Shown here: positions 34,101-46,600 of the stretch, one piece after another
Numbering within the stretch: position 1 is the first letter of the stretch
How the letters are laid out: every line of letters begins with the position of its first letter
From: Diospyros lotus
Lineage: Eukaryota; Streptophyta; Magnoliopsida; Ericales; Ebenaceae
Assembly (NCBI RefSeq): GCF_014633365.1
Contig: NC_068339.1
Span: 10,439,925 to 10,503,924 of the forward strand
Length of the DNA stretch: 64,000 bases
Direction: 5' to 3'
Translations under genes and position numbers: made by a program
The notes under the pieces: generated by a model
What the model was told of the DNA's origin: nothing
Database searches by the model: none
Seen by the model: the letters and a program-made list of their open reading frames with translations, nothing else

Positions 34101-36609
34101 AAAAGTAGAAATAGGAGCAGAATTATTTAAATATTTGCCTTTTCAAACAGTGATAGGAAGGTCTAAGTCATGGGTAAATGGATCAGAAGACAAGTCATAA
34201 GATGTTGGTGCACAAGGGCAATAGAGAATGTTACTGTTTTCCTTCCAATGGCAATAGGAAGAAGTTGTGCGTACATGGATTAGAAGAAAAGACCTGAGAT
34301 GCCAGTGTACATCAGGAGCTGAGGGCTGGCTTGTCTACTTGATATCTGGTATATGCCTGCATATAAGAATGATATTGGCAATCAGGTGGACACATTAAAC
34401 ATGATACTAGAGACAATCAAATTGGAATAAATAGATAAGGTCGATGTGGCTGGGGATCTGACAAGGGAACAGGATTCTCAAGGTTACTTGGGAACGAGGC
34501 TGAGTAAAAAATATGGTACAAGCTCAAAAATTATAATATCTGCATCCTAGTGAGGATAACATAATATTGAAGTCCCAACTTTACGATCACACGTGCTGTC
34601 TCCAAACATCTGAATGAACTATTATAGGACTTGATGTTAGTTATTTGATTCATGAACCAAAAGGAACACAATGTTATTTCCCAATTGACATCCTCACAAT
34701 CTAAACAACTTAAATGACCCAAACTAGGAACTAACAATCTTGCCTTACCTAACAATGACAACTAAGATGACAATGAACATCTGAGTTGTCACAACGGGAC
34801 ATGCTTTAGATGGTCCATCAGCATTCTCCAGCTTCATACCCTCCTCCAATATTCTTCCTCACTTCAAAAGTTGAAAAATGATAGAATTACGAAAGAGCAT
34901 TACTGCACAATTAAGTGTTTTTGTGAGTTTACTGATCTATATGATATTAAAATGATAGAATTACTAAAGGTAATACAATGCTGAAGATACTTAGATGGAG
35001 TTAGGATGAACAATGCCAATTCCACTAATAATAATAGCTGAACTATTGGCTAATGTGCCTGATATGGTCGGAGGCAGCAAAAAAATAATTCAGGCTTGAA
35101 AGTAGAACAACTAGGAGAAAAGGCAAAGGATTGCCTTTTTGACCAAGAGATGTAATGGGAAGAGAAGCTCTGCTCTAAGAATCTTAAATAATCTCTCCTG
35201 GACATGGTTCCATTCCATCTTCAATTCTGCACCACCAGAAGAATTAGCAATCAAGTCTGAGGACTGAGTACATGGGGGCTTAACAATCAAATTTTAATAC
35301 TAATAAATGGTGTGTCAGTCCAGACAATGAATATCCCTCTTGGATTGTCACCTAGTACAGCTGCTGCATTTATGTTAATTACCATGAGCTCCAAACAAAC
35401 AGTTTCCACCACTAAGTTGCTGAGAATGCTAATCATAATATTATGCTGAATAGACTGTTTGGGCATGGTGCCCACCACTTAACTTCTGAGAAAAGACTAA
35501 TCAAATCTGTTATAATGAGTAGACTGAGTAATAAATGCTGCTGATAAACTATTAACAGTCTTAGTGGAGAAGGAATTCGTAGGCACTACATTTAGAATCA
35601 CTACCATGCATTCTTTCTTTTGTCATGACCATTCTAACTCTTTGTTTGGAAAGTTGCTCTAGTTCTTATATTGGCATGTTTTCTATAAAGGAATTGTCGA
35701 AGCTCTATACTTTTCTGGGTAATTGAAGTGCACATGTTGGTTATTTTAGGTGTCTCTCATTAATTAACAATTGGATATGTACATTGATTGTCTGTTTTAT
35801 TGGAAATTGAATGTTTATTGTCTTTGCTGGTTTTCATTGTTTATTGCCCACTTGACAACAAACTTAACTAGGTTATCTGTTTTTGGGTTGATATTAAGAC
35901 TCGTATTCTCCATGTAGGCAATAAGGACAGGGTGGGTGCATCCAAATATCAATCTCGAGACTCCTGATGATGGCGTGGTACATTCTATGTGCCTTCTTTA
36001 ATATATATGATGTGATGCTTTACGAGGCTTTTTTGTTGTGTTAAAATGGTTGATTTAGGGATAGACATGGTCATCTGAACTGCATAATCCATTGCTACAG
36101 CCTTGTTTCAGTGTTTAGTTAGGAACACTAGATTAGGAGCAACTGGAAGAAAAGAGGGCATTCAGGACTGATTGACTGACTGTCTCAGTAATATATTGGG
36201 TGGATGGGAGGTGGTTTGAAGAGTAGGCTGCATGTTCAATCCGTGTCAATCTACCAAGTGACTTTGTAGTTAGGTATAAGTGGGAGACCCAACAGTCAAT
36301 ATGTTGAGTTCAATGCTAACTAGTTTGAGGAGCACTGGTAGGTGTTGAAATTAGATATAGCTTTGATTGACTTTTGTAATCCATTTGCAATGGAGCAGCC
36401 TGGCTGATATCACTGGTAGATTCAAGTAAACAATTATGTCCGTGCTTACATATCTATGTGATAATTTAACGGTTACTATATTATTAAATCAGGACATAAA
36501 AGTGCTGGTTGGTCAAAAGAAAGAAAGACTGGACGTGAAGGTTGCATTGTCCAATTCATTTGGATTTGGCGGCCACAACTCATCAATCTTGTTTGCTCCA
36601 TACAAGTAG
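22172..36609 (+). CDS. KAS2: Plastid 3-oxoacyl-[ACP] synthase II (beta-ketoacyl-ACP synthase II)
   Basis: Thirteen exons: 22172-22550, 23239-23444, 23522-23725, 24179-24289, 24395-24490, 24601-24646, 24731-24810, 25313-25381, 25467-25551, 29565-29719, 29800-29880, 35918-35977 and 36493-36609. All joins keep phase and give 562 aa. Residues 1 to about 125 are a Ser/Arg-rich plastid transit region. The condensing-enzyme core starts at RRVVVTGMGVETPVG. The catalytic triad is Cys313 (STACATSN), His453 (NAHATST) and His552 (FGFGGHNSS), with Lys484 in NSTKSMIGH. The enzyme elongates palmitoyl-ACP to stearoyl-ACP in the plastid stroma (FAB1 in Arabidopsis). The transit region, CTWFWAACMS motif and the core match KASII rather than KASI. 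Introns 9 and 11 are 4.0 and 6.0 kb. Confidence 0.96.
26130..26520. repeat. GGTT/AACC-rich intronic stretch
   Basis: Inside KASII intron 9. It shows recurrent AACTGG, GGTTGG and GAACC motifs resembling the subterminal repeats of the hAT elements in this window, but no defined ends were found. Confidence 0.25.
26590..27600 (+). mobile_element. Possible gypsy-type LTR remnant in KASII intron 9
   Basis: From TTATTCCCCGTATTACA the text resembles chromovirus-like LTRs: ATGAGGAAATTAATAAATGCC, then GTATATAAGTTT as a TATA box near 27085. The right end and any target duplication are not visible. I place it by general resemblance only. Confidence 0.32.
26925..26959 (+). repeat. (GT)n followed by G21
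   Basis: TGTGTGTGTGTGTG runs directly into 21 consecutive G residues within KASII intron 9. Confidence 0.9.
30351..30514 (+). mobile_element. Au-like tRNA-derived SINE in KASII intron 11
   Basis: A 164-bp unit with pol III boxes: A box TAGCAATGGTAAGG (from 30354) and B box GGGTTCAAGT (about 30394). Au-type body motifs follow: TTGGAAACAGCC, GGGGGAAGGCTG and CTCGTGCAATGGGGAGGCCCTTT. It is flanked by AGAGCACATGCTCCT (30336-30350) and AGAGCATATGCTCTT (30515-30529), a 15-bp target duplication with two mismatches. It encodes nothing and depends on LINE machinery. Confidence 0.88.
30808..31636. mobile_element. MITE (hAT-like) in KASII intron 11
   Basis: The left end CATTTGGTATTGCTGTG pairs with the complement of CACAGCATGGCCAAACATG near 31610-31628. 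Repeated AAAAGCACTTTT-type motifs occupy both arms. A GC-rich hairpin (31151-31278) lies inside. Exact termini and target duplication were not established. Confidence 0.6.
32520..35480 (-). mobile_element. Decayed antisense Ty1/copia in KASII intron 11
   Basis: On the minus strand, RT is recognisable from HPRWRTAMEEEMSSIW (about 33990) through VGYRLVYTISIHPKGTV (about 33885-33835) to YLVDLMITSDYAKG (a decayed YVDD box, about 33575) and FHAKYLGPLKVFL. A degraded pre-integrase zinc motif lies near 34690 (SLGHLSCLDCE). The likely 3' LTR starts at 32652, after the purine tract AGAGGGAGAG, and runs to about 32520. The upstream limit (gag and the other LTR) is uncertain. It has many stops and is dead. 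Confidence 0.72.
33324..33891 (-). pseudogene. Copia RT fragment within KASII intron 11
   Basis: Two overlapping frames (33565-33891 and 33324-33578) cover palm-domain blocks of copia RT in the correct order, with the catalytic YVDD changed to YLVD. It is a relic only. Confidence 0.78.
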
Positions 36610-37682
36610 ACAGACATAGTGGGCTTCTTCAACCTGGCTTCATCCGGTGCAGTGGGCACGCAGGCATTTTAACTGTTCAAGTTATCCATTGGGTGTTGGA
36701 GCACATGAAAATTGAGCATGGGCATCGTCACTGTAACTAGTGCTCAGCCCTATTTCTTTTTACTTGCTTCATGATACAAGGCTAACTAGTGTTGATAATG
36801 AATTTGGATCTCTTGAAAGAAAGAATCAGAAGAGGAAAATGAATGTATGTATGTCAGCTTAGCAAATGTATGACAGTAGTGAAAAAAATTTCCGTGCGTA
36901 CTTTGGAAAGATTTCACAGGATACGTGCCCTTACTGAATTTTGTATTGGTTGGCCTCCTTACCTTATCACATAATCAGCAGGTAGCAATGGGCCACGCCC
37001 AAGCCATGTATTTGCATTCTCTTATAGGGAGGAGATTTAGAAGCTACGTTTGGAGCATCTTCTGTACGTTTGTTTTTCTCTAATCTATCTATATACAAGG
37101 ACTGCATAGTTGCTGGATTCTGAAGTATTTGCTCTACCCAATCATCTGAATGGGTTTGGTTTGGGTTTGGATATTGAAAGCTAAAATTAACCATTCTACT
37201 TGCACGGTTTTGTTTTGTATTTTTTGGCCATTTTGTATTGCTTTGTAATTCCATCATTATATATAATATAATTTTTGTTAGCAATTTTATTTTTACAAAC
37301 AAAAATTATTACTTTTGTGAAGAATCCGAATTGTCTGTTTGACTGAATGTGCAAATGGTCAGTTTTGCCCTTTGTGAAGATGGGTTAATCTCAGGTAACC
37401 TAATATCAGTTGTATCAAATGTCAACTTTTTAACGCTCTGCTATGAAAATCCGAGTACATTGAGGCAAAGTAGTGCAACAAAAGAATCGGACAAATTAAT
37501 TATATACCTCACATAAACTGAGAATTTCCAACAGCCAATTCCAAATGCTCTACCAAAATTGGCTTTGTAACGCTGTGGCGTTACAAGCGTGATGCATATT
37601 GACATTAAATTAAGTTTACGCTCCCCTTCTCCCAAATTCGAAATGAATAGAAATACCCCTCTCCTCATAGAACGCGCTCAGA
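36610..37682. other. KASII 3' UTR and convergent intergenic region
   Basis: About 1.07 kb between the KASII stop and the RRP12-like stop on the other strand. Both 3' UTRs must lie here. No other gene is seen. Confidence 0.55.
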
Positions 37683-40600
37683 TTAATGCTTGCTTTTTCT
37701 TCTTGTTGAGACTTTCCTTTTACCCTCCCTGTTAGACTTATTGAAGCCCTTGAGGGAAAGTGCACTTGAGACACTTTTGCCTTCTAGCTTTTTAGTCATC
37801 TTCACCACACCCGCCATTCCTTTCCTTGCAGCAGCCCGCTGCTCCGGTCTCCGGCTCATCATTTTTCGATCGAGTGGCCAATATGCATACGGCTCCAGCT
37901 TGCCCTTTCTTTTCACATCCCCACTTGCCTTCTTGCTACCATATTCAGACCCCGTGTAAGCCCACCCACCGCTGTCCAATGATGTTTTCCTGCGCTTCTG
38001 ACCTCTATGCGAGTTCTTGGACATGCTACTGCCTGCTTGACTTCTTTCGTCATCAGAGTCGGAGTGGTCTGGTGACGTCTCCTTTGGTTTCTTCCCTTCC
38101 TCGCAAATTATCAGCCTCCCTTCAGCATCTACCTCTGGCTTGTCATCCAAATCCGCCCTCCGTTTGAGATGATGCTCAGATGATCGGAGAGCTGACCTGG
38201 TCTTTTGCCGGTCAAGTAAGTCAAGTGGCTCATCCTCATATTGGTCAAACAAGTCTTCTGGCAAGCTCTTGGCTGCTTTACGAGTTCTCTTGGACCTATA
38301 GAGACATTAGGTACAGGTTTAATTAATCAATTAATCCATGAAGCGCGCTCCCAGAGAACACGGTGAGAAGAAAGAAACTCATATCAGGCTTCCCTACAAC
38401 CTAATGAATGGCCTAGTGAATGGCCTAGTGAACAGGACATCCTCAGCAGGACCTTCCAACACAACAGAAAATATATATATGGTGTCCAAAATGAAGGAAT
38501 CAGTTATTAGTTAAGAACTTTTTAACCCCCAGTGCCTCAAGCTACGTTGTTTATTTAGTTTTCCCTCTGACCAAATATTGACTGCTCTCGCTCACCTGAG
38601 AGAAGATGGTTGAGATGTCAACAATGCGGAACCCTTGCTCCTCCTCCCAGAAGAAGTCTCCATATCCATATATTCTGCATCACTGTCCGTTTCTTCATTG
38701 CCAAAATCAGAAAATATTTTTGTATGATTCCACCTGCTTAGCCTGTAAAAGAAATTACAGAATCAACGAGGGGGCCAACATAAAAACAATAAAGCTTCCA
38801 CGACCAGAAATCATGTGAAGTAGCAGAATAAATAATGTTGATAACGCGCATGGGGATCTGATAAAAAGTGCAGCTGCACCATATTCATCTTTCAGGCAAT
38901 GTGAAAAAGTTTCCAAAAGACAAACCTTGATGTAGTTGCTTTCGACTGATGACTCTTATTATCCTCAGAGTTGGAAGCAGTTCTCTTTTCTTTCCGCTCC
39001 TTAATCTGCATTTGGACACACATCAAATGCATTTAAGTTTGGATGGGGTAAACTATGAATCATTATGGAACACGCTTAAAGCTATAGATGGACCTTTCTT
39101 ATATTAGTGAGAAGTTTCATGTGTTCTTCAGGCATTACAGCCTTCACAGCATCCAACCCACATTTCTTGACTAGCATTTCAAGGAGAAGCTTAACCTGCA
39201 AAAAGCAAATAATCCTTGTGATTCCAAGTTTAACTGATAACTAAAGGGTCAGAACTATTTTGACCCAAAAAAGAAGAATTAATGCCCAAAAAAAAACTAC
39301 TTTTGACCAAATTCCATTTGCAGTATAAGTAATTAATGCCTGCTGGAGCTATCTTAAGTTGCATGCATGCTAAATAATATATGAGATACTAAGACCCGGA
39401 AGTGTTGCATGCCATGATGGGCTATGATTGTAGCTCAGTCTTGCATGAGTATTATGCTGCAATTAAACATTCAGATAAAAGATTAAATCCAGATCAGATC
39501 AGAATAGAATAGACCAAAGTCCATTCATGAAAATTTTACTTGTATCAATCAAATCCTAATTGACTTACAAGGTAGAAAAATTCAAATCCAGCTTATCAGA
39601 GAACAGTTACCACGAAAGTTTAATTGATATAGCAGTTTGGGATCGAAACATTCAAATTTCAGTCATTAGATCTTGAACAATATTAAAGCCCAATGCACAG
39701 GTCATAATGGGACCATTTTGAGTTATGACACAGTCCACCCATATTTAATCAACCCATCAGTTCAATTTATACCCCTATCTTGAAAATCCCATCAATCTGT
39801 TTATTTGGAATTAAATAATCACCCAAGAAATTCTGGAGCATGAGGAGTTATGTTCTGGGACAAAAAGAATAGAATAGAAGTGTGTAGCATGAATAACCGG
39901 AGAGTTCCAAACACCGACTCCATGTTAGGACAACTCTGTATAATGATTGGATCCACTCTGACCATTGTAATTATATAGGAAAAAGAACAATCCAAATTAA
40001 GCCAGCAAACAGTTCTTCAACAGTGTCAAACATAACCAGTTCAATGGACAGAATTCAACTTCAACCTCTTCCAGGTATACCAATTTTCAACTATGCCTAT
40101 CTTTGATAAACTTCTCAATTTAGGGCTTTACTCTGAAGAAACAAAGTAATTCTGAAGCAAGATGCTTTTGACTTGTGAAAGCAAACTGTAAATAATGCCA
40201 AGACTATAATAAAAATCCAGAGTATAGAGAATGCAGAAATGCTGGGAAACAACATTGTTCCAATAATTAAATAGCCCAAGCTACAAAAACAAGACCTTCG
40301 CTTTAAAATGATTCTTAGTGCTATCTTGCCACTTCAGCAGACCATCTACCATGCTACTCAAGTGCATTTGTAAACCTTCAGCTTGTGATTTTGCCACCAA
40401 TACCTTCAAAAGACCTAGATTGGCCTGCATCAAAGTAAAAACCAAGAAAATTAACATCCATAACACAAAAAATAAATATATAAGGCAAAATAACTGTAAT
40501 CAACTGATTATTGATTAAAAAAAACGAACTTTGACTATTTCTTTGTTCTTTCTCTGCAGGAGGAGAAACGTAGATGGCAGGACATTATAAGCAGCAGAAA

Positions 40601-43600
40601 CTAGATCAGAAAATTCATAAGCCAAGCGGGCCAATCCTTTCACTGCCGCACTAACCATATGAGGAGTCTCGCCAGCCAGGCCTCCAGCCACCTGTGACCA
40701 TGGAAAGTAAGCAACGCTACACCTTAAATATTAATAAATTTATTTCAATTATCAAAGCAGAACAGATATCATACCATATTAAAAAACTGATGTAAGTTTT
40801 CTTTTCTTCCACCTTTCTCTTCATCACCACAGACATGCCCAATTTGGACAAGTATGTCATAAGCTCTGTTTCTTGTTTTTCTATTAGCCTGCAAGAGATT
40901 TTTTTCCCTTTTTCAATAAGTATTAGCCTGTAAGAGACATAATCAAAAGAGATTCATTTGTGTTTCTAACTGTACTATTATAAAAAGCAAGAATTGGCAT
41001 AAATACAGAGAAAGACAGTCAAACTTCTTTCATCCGCTGCCTTTATCCAAGTTATTAAACCATTACTTCAAACCATGAAATGCAATGACCAAATTAGAAT
41101 ACAAAACCACTCCTCTGCTCTTTTTAACTGAGGATTGTGTTGCATGAAATACTTATTCAACCAAGATTAGCATGCCTAAGATATATGTAAGGAAAAAATG
41201 AGAACACACCGTGCAATAATTATGATTTACCAAATAAAGAGCATACTAGACAATTACAAAAAATGAAAAAAAAAACAAAAAAATTAATTTCCATCCATGC
41301 TTTATCAACCAAAATTTACAGCAAATAAAAATAATACCTCTTTAAGTGCAAGTATAATTTCAGTTAAAAAAGAACTAACGATGTTCTGCCACCTTCGCTC
41401 TGATTCATTCTGTGGCAAAAGCATAAATAGCCTGTTAGTTGCAAGCAACTTACCTATCATATGCGGGCAAATTGAGGATCTCTGTTGAATATTATTTTTT
41501 CATATGCACTCAACTATTGTACTGAAATATCAATTACAACCTTGGATACATGAACAATTAGGAAGTACAAACAATCCAGCCGATGCCGTTTGGCCGAAAA
41601 ATGACATGAAGGCAACGCATCAATCATCAGATTAAGCAACTCCTCAAGCTTTCTCGAAAGAAATCCATCAGAATTCTGTTGATTCAATCAGTAGGCATAG
41701 CCATCAATTTGGGGATAAAAAAATTACAAAAATGCTGAGAGAATTGATAGCAAAAAGCTTAGATCTTAGAGCTCAGTGAAGAGCTATTAAACACAATCAA
41801 TGCACTGCCCCAGGAATCAGAAAATATGGTGCAAAACTTGTATGATCAAAAATGTTTCAATTGCCCAGCCAAAAACAAATGTTCCAATGTAATATCCAGA
41901 AGTGATGCTTCAAGTTCAACGCAGTTTGATGGCTATTTGGCCCACTCATCTTTACTATTCTCTCAAAGTTCCTTTTTTTTGGCTAATTTTTTTAGATACA
42001 TTTTACAGGTTTATACTAATTCTCACGCAGGTTATCTGATAGGCCACCGGTGTATTGGACCTACCAAAGACACCACAAACAGTAACATGCATGAAGGTTA
42101 GAATAGGGAATTAGCATATGCAGGTTGTTACAACCAGCATGTGCGCATGGGGGGTAGTTTTGTAATCCATATGCTGAGGAATAATCTGAATGTGCAAAGG
42201 AATTCGGTTAGAGAGGAGCAGAGGAGAGGTATAAATAGCTGAGAAGAAAAGGGAGAGGGTAACTGGTTTTTGATAGAAGAATTGGGAGAGTTATGGGCCT
42301 CTCGAATGCCCTGGTTTATTCTTGTTTTCTTGCTAAAAAGTATTGATAGCTACTAATACTTGATTGTTGTTTGGATTTCTATTGGGGTTCCTATCAATTT
42401 GGTATCAGAGCATTTCGATCCTAATGGTGAATTTGACTGATCCAGTCGGTGATTTGGAGATGAGGGTGGAAGGCATTCAACTGAGAGATGATGCCATGAG
42501 GAGTGCGCTTCAAACGATGGAGAGACACCTAACGAACCTGCTAGAGCAGTTCACGAGGATGCGAGCGAGATGGGAAGAACAGGAACGGGCGAGCAAGAGA
42601 AAGGAGAAGCGAGATGAGGAAGACCAACCTGTGGGTTCGCCCTTGTCAAGGGAGGGAATGCCAGTAGCTGGAGGGAGAAGTGGCGAAGGGGGCGACTAGG
42701 TCGATGGTGTCGGAAGGCAGCAGTACCGTGGGAGACGCCGGGAAATACCCATCTTCGAGGGAGATGATCCAGATGGCTGGGTCTTTAGGACTGAGCGCTA
42801 CTTCATAGTGAACCAACTGTCCGATGCAGAGAAGTTGAAGTCAGCGGCCTCATGCTTTGAAGGAGCGGCTATGTTGTGGTTCCAGTGGGAGCAAAGACGA
42901 CGACGGGTGAGGAGCTGGAAAGAGCTCAAGGCGATGTTGAGGGATAGGTTCAAGACCGCGCAAGAAGGCAAGGTGGAAGAGAGGTTCCTTGCGCTTCGAC
43001 AGTGGGGGTCCGTCAAGGGCCACTTTATCAAAGGATTAAAGCCAGTCATCCGAACCGAGATGAGGGTGTCGAGGCCGATCGGGCTAGAGCAGATGATCGA
43101 GGATAAAATGGAGGGGATGCAGAAGGGAGTCGACGCCAGAAGAAGGGAGGTGCAATCGATGGAAAAGAAGGTAGCAATCATGTTGGACCAGTTCGCATAC
43201 TTGAGGACGAAGTGGGAGGATCCAGAACGGGAGAAGAAGAGCAACACGAAGGAGGGAGATAGACCTTCGAAATTTACCAAGAATTCCGAGGGATCACCTG
43301 GAATCGAAATGGCAAGGAGTTTTGAGGGTGGAATAGGAGGGAATTGGCGGCCAGAAGTGCGGGGGAGATGATGAATTTTGAAGAGGAAAATCTAGATGAA
43401 TGGATTTTCCGAGCCGAAAGATATTTCTCTATCAATCAGCTGTCCGAGGAGGAGAAAATCGAGTCAACCATCGAGTCGGCTGCTCTATGTTTCGAAGCAG
43501 GGGCTTTGGCGTGGTTTCAATGGGAGACTCGACAGAAGGGAGTTCAAAATTGGGAGGATCTGAAGATCCACCTAAGTAAACGATTTCGATCTTCACAAGA

Positions 43601-46600
43601 GGGATCAATGGAGGAGAGGCTTTTGGCCCTCAGGCAAGGTGACTCCATGCAGGAATAACGCCTTCTCTTTGAGACTTTGGCGGCCCGAGTGGGAGAAGTT
43701 TCAGTGGCCCTACTGGAGAGCACATTTGTTAACAGGTTGAAGCCAAAAATCAGGGCAGAAGTTAGGGTGTTACGACCATTGGGTCTATTGCAAATCATGG
43801 AGACAGCCCAGCGAATTGAAGACAAGATTCACATACTCCAAGCCCAAGTAGGTCCTGGACCACCTGGGAGCCCTACGATTCAGCAACAATTTCCTACTTT
43901 TCACCTTGAGGACAAGGTGAAAGTGCAGGAGGGGAGTAATGATAGGCCACCAGTGTATTGGACCTACCAAAGACACCACAAACAGCAACATGCATGAAGG
44001 TTAGAATAGGGAATTAGCATATGCAGGTTGTTACAACCAGCATGTGCGCATGGGGGGTAGTTTTGTAATCCATATGCTGAGGGAATAATCTGCATGTGCA
44101 AGGGAATTCGGTTAGAGAGGGGCAGAGGAGAGGTATAAATAGATGAGAAGAAGAGGAAGAGGGTAGCTGGTTTTTGATAGAAGAATTGGGAGAGTTAAGG
44201 GCCTCTCGAATGCCCTGGTTTATTCTTGTTTTTTTGCTAAAAAGTATTGATAGCTACTAATACTTGATTGTTGTTTGGATTTCTATTGGGGTTCCTATCA
44301 TTATCCAACCCAATCATTAACAACAATAACTTATACATATCATATCAAGCTTAATCCCACTAACATCAATAATTCATATTTCATCATTTATAATGTCATT
44401 GACCAACATACAAAAATACACTAGCATGTAAAACAACACATGTAAATCAATCTTTTGAAGAATTATGAACAATAAGGAGTTCAATAATTGTTTCTAACTA
44501 TTATTTATTTGTATGAATAAGTTTTAAGTCCCTCTTTCCCTCTCAATCTAGCCATATCAATAATCCAATAAAACAATTAATTCACTGAACATACATAACA
44601 CGATTAGACCAAATGCAAAGGCCATGGGCATAGATCATTGGCACTACATAATAATTTATAATTTCATTTAATTTATGTGCAAAATAATGATTAATATTTG
44701 CTAACGAGAGAAGGAGGAGGAGCCGAGAGCTAAGAGACTAAGAAGATAAAGATGCATACTACTATATCTAAGTTATTATTTTATTTATTTATCTGTTTGA
44801 AAAGTTTGTAAATTAGCCGTTGTAATCTAGTAAAGTGTAATCTAGTCCTAGTTCTTAGGAATGTAATATAATCCTAAAACTTAGGAGAATTCTTAGGAGT
44901 TCGTATAGGCTTAGGAGATTGTATTGTATCTATAAGTACGTGTACATCTGGATATGAATTCCATGGAAGAATTATTCTGATTTTTACTACAATATTAAAT
45001 AATATAACTATTATATTAAACTTTATTTTATAAAAAGCATTCTTGTATCTTGCAATGAACTAGTCAACTGCTAGTAATCCATGACAACATGATACAAATG
45101 GGATAATGTAACACTTCAGAGAATCAAAAACAATAAAGATACCCGGAGAATAACAGAGAGAACTTTATATGCCTTCTTTTGGATCAGACCGTCAGCATCC
45201 TGCAGAACATGGATATGTTACAATTAATTACTTCAACCTTTCGAGTGTAGAAAGACCAAGATGATCCCTCCTTTAAAGTGCCATAACCAACCAAAAACAA
45301 CAGCAAACCTTTAAGGCAGGCTCTATTGCAGCAAACAAAAGATCAGTCTCTTCAGCATCTAACCCAGGCAAAAGTGCCACTGCCAAGTCAAGCAACTGTG
45401 CCCTGTACTTGACGCATAAAATACCTTTTATGTACAACACAAGCCTAACAAGTATTAGAACCTTAATATTTGTTAACTACAAATGGTAATCTATCACCAA
45501 GTAATGGACGACTCCAATGTGGCCTCTGGAGACAATCAGCTGTATACAACATCATCCCAAAATGCAGGAAGACTATTTTTTAAACTTGTGACCCCAAAAC
45601 ACAACAAAAGAGCCTTCGACTGCTGCCTCAAGGCTGCCTTTTGGAACTGAGTACATAAAACCCCAGGAATTTAGAGATTTGAGGAAGTTCGGGTGTATAC
45701 AGACTCCCCCTCACCTAATATGCAGGAGGTTTTCTTATAATTGGGTCATAATGGAGCAAGCTTTACTAGATAAAGCACAGAAACTTCCTAGGGGTTGTAC
45801 CGGTGTCGCTGACACTCCGACCCTTGAAATTTTTAAAAAGGATACAGGAGGTAATATGTGTAGGATATGCATGTCCCCTATGAGGGCATAGGACATGCAT
45901 GTCCCTATGCGGACACTTCAAAGACAAAAAAAGTAAAGGTTTTCTTTTTTTCTCTTTAATTTTATAACTTGGTAATTGCATGATTCTTTTGTTTTTCCAT
46001 GTTTTGATTGCATGACTACTCAATTTTCATACCCGTCACACTTCTATTCTCTAGCTCTTTAAATATCGATTGGATTGTGAGAGATAAAAATGATTGGACT
46101 ATGAGTTGATTGCTAATTACATTACAGTTATTCATTTGGAATTTTGGCTTATCAATTTTAAATGCATATTTGTGAGTATGGAATAGAGTTTTCAATCTTT
46201 TGATGCTTTATTCTGCTTCAAAAATATAAAAAAAAATATTTTATTAATTGACGTATCTCAATCACATTTGGTCTTCCTTTTTTGAAAAATTGTGTTCCTG
46301 TGTTCTGCGTCCATGTCTGTGCTTCATAATACTAGCTAATGAAGGTAAAAACAAGATCAACTTGCAGTTTAGGGCCAAAACAGAAGTCACCTTGCTACTG
46401 ACAGTGAACTTTCCTTTGATGCGGTGTCAATCTGCATTGGGTTGGAATTCTGGGGGTTTTCTGCTTTGCCAGCTTCCTGTGTGACCTTTAGAAGCTTCCG
46501 CATTGTAGTCTTAAAGAACTTTGTGACAACTTCTTTATCAGCAATGGAGGCGAATTCACTGATTGTTGTCTGCAAATTGCAAAGATTTGTCGCTAAGACC

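Larger units (their letters stand above)
42037..44300 (+). mobile_element. TR-GAG-type non-autonomous LTR retrotransposon in RRP12 intron 9
   Basis: LTRs 42037-42396 and 43940-44300 (TGATAGG...CCTATCA) are flanked by a perfect TTATC duplication (42032-42036 and 44301-44305). A TGGTATCAGAGC primer site at 42400-42411 and a purine tract AGGAGGGGAG before the 3' LTR complete the structure. The 1.5-kb interior encodes only gag. It has no protease, integrase or RT, so it must borrow pol from another element. The LTRs differ at about a dozen sites plus one indel (roughly 97% identical by eye), so this is one of the younger insertions. It lies antisense to the host gene. Confidence 0.95.

Noticed and set aside
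35287..35478. 63-aa minus-strand frame that might be copia gag
   Set aside because: No zinc knuckle or gag motif is visible. It is kept only as a possible extension of the antisense copia relic.
45679..46020. Possible gene fragment in RRP12 intron 7
   Set aside because: The 70-85-aa frames show no domain, and the ATGCATGTCC repeats near 45870-45905 look like simple duplication. Nothing supports a gene.
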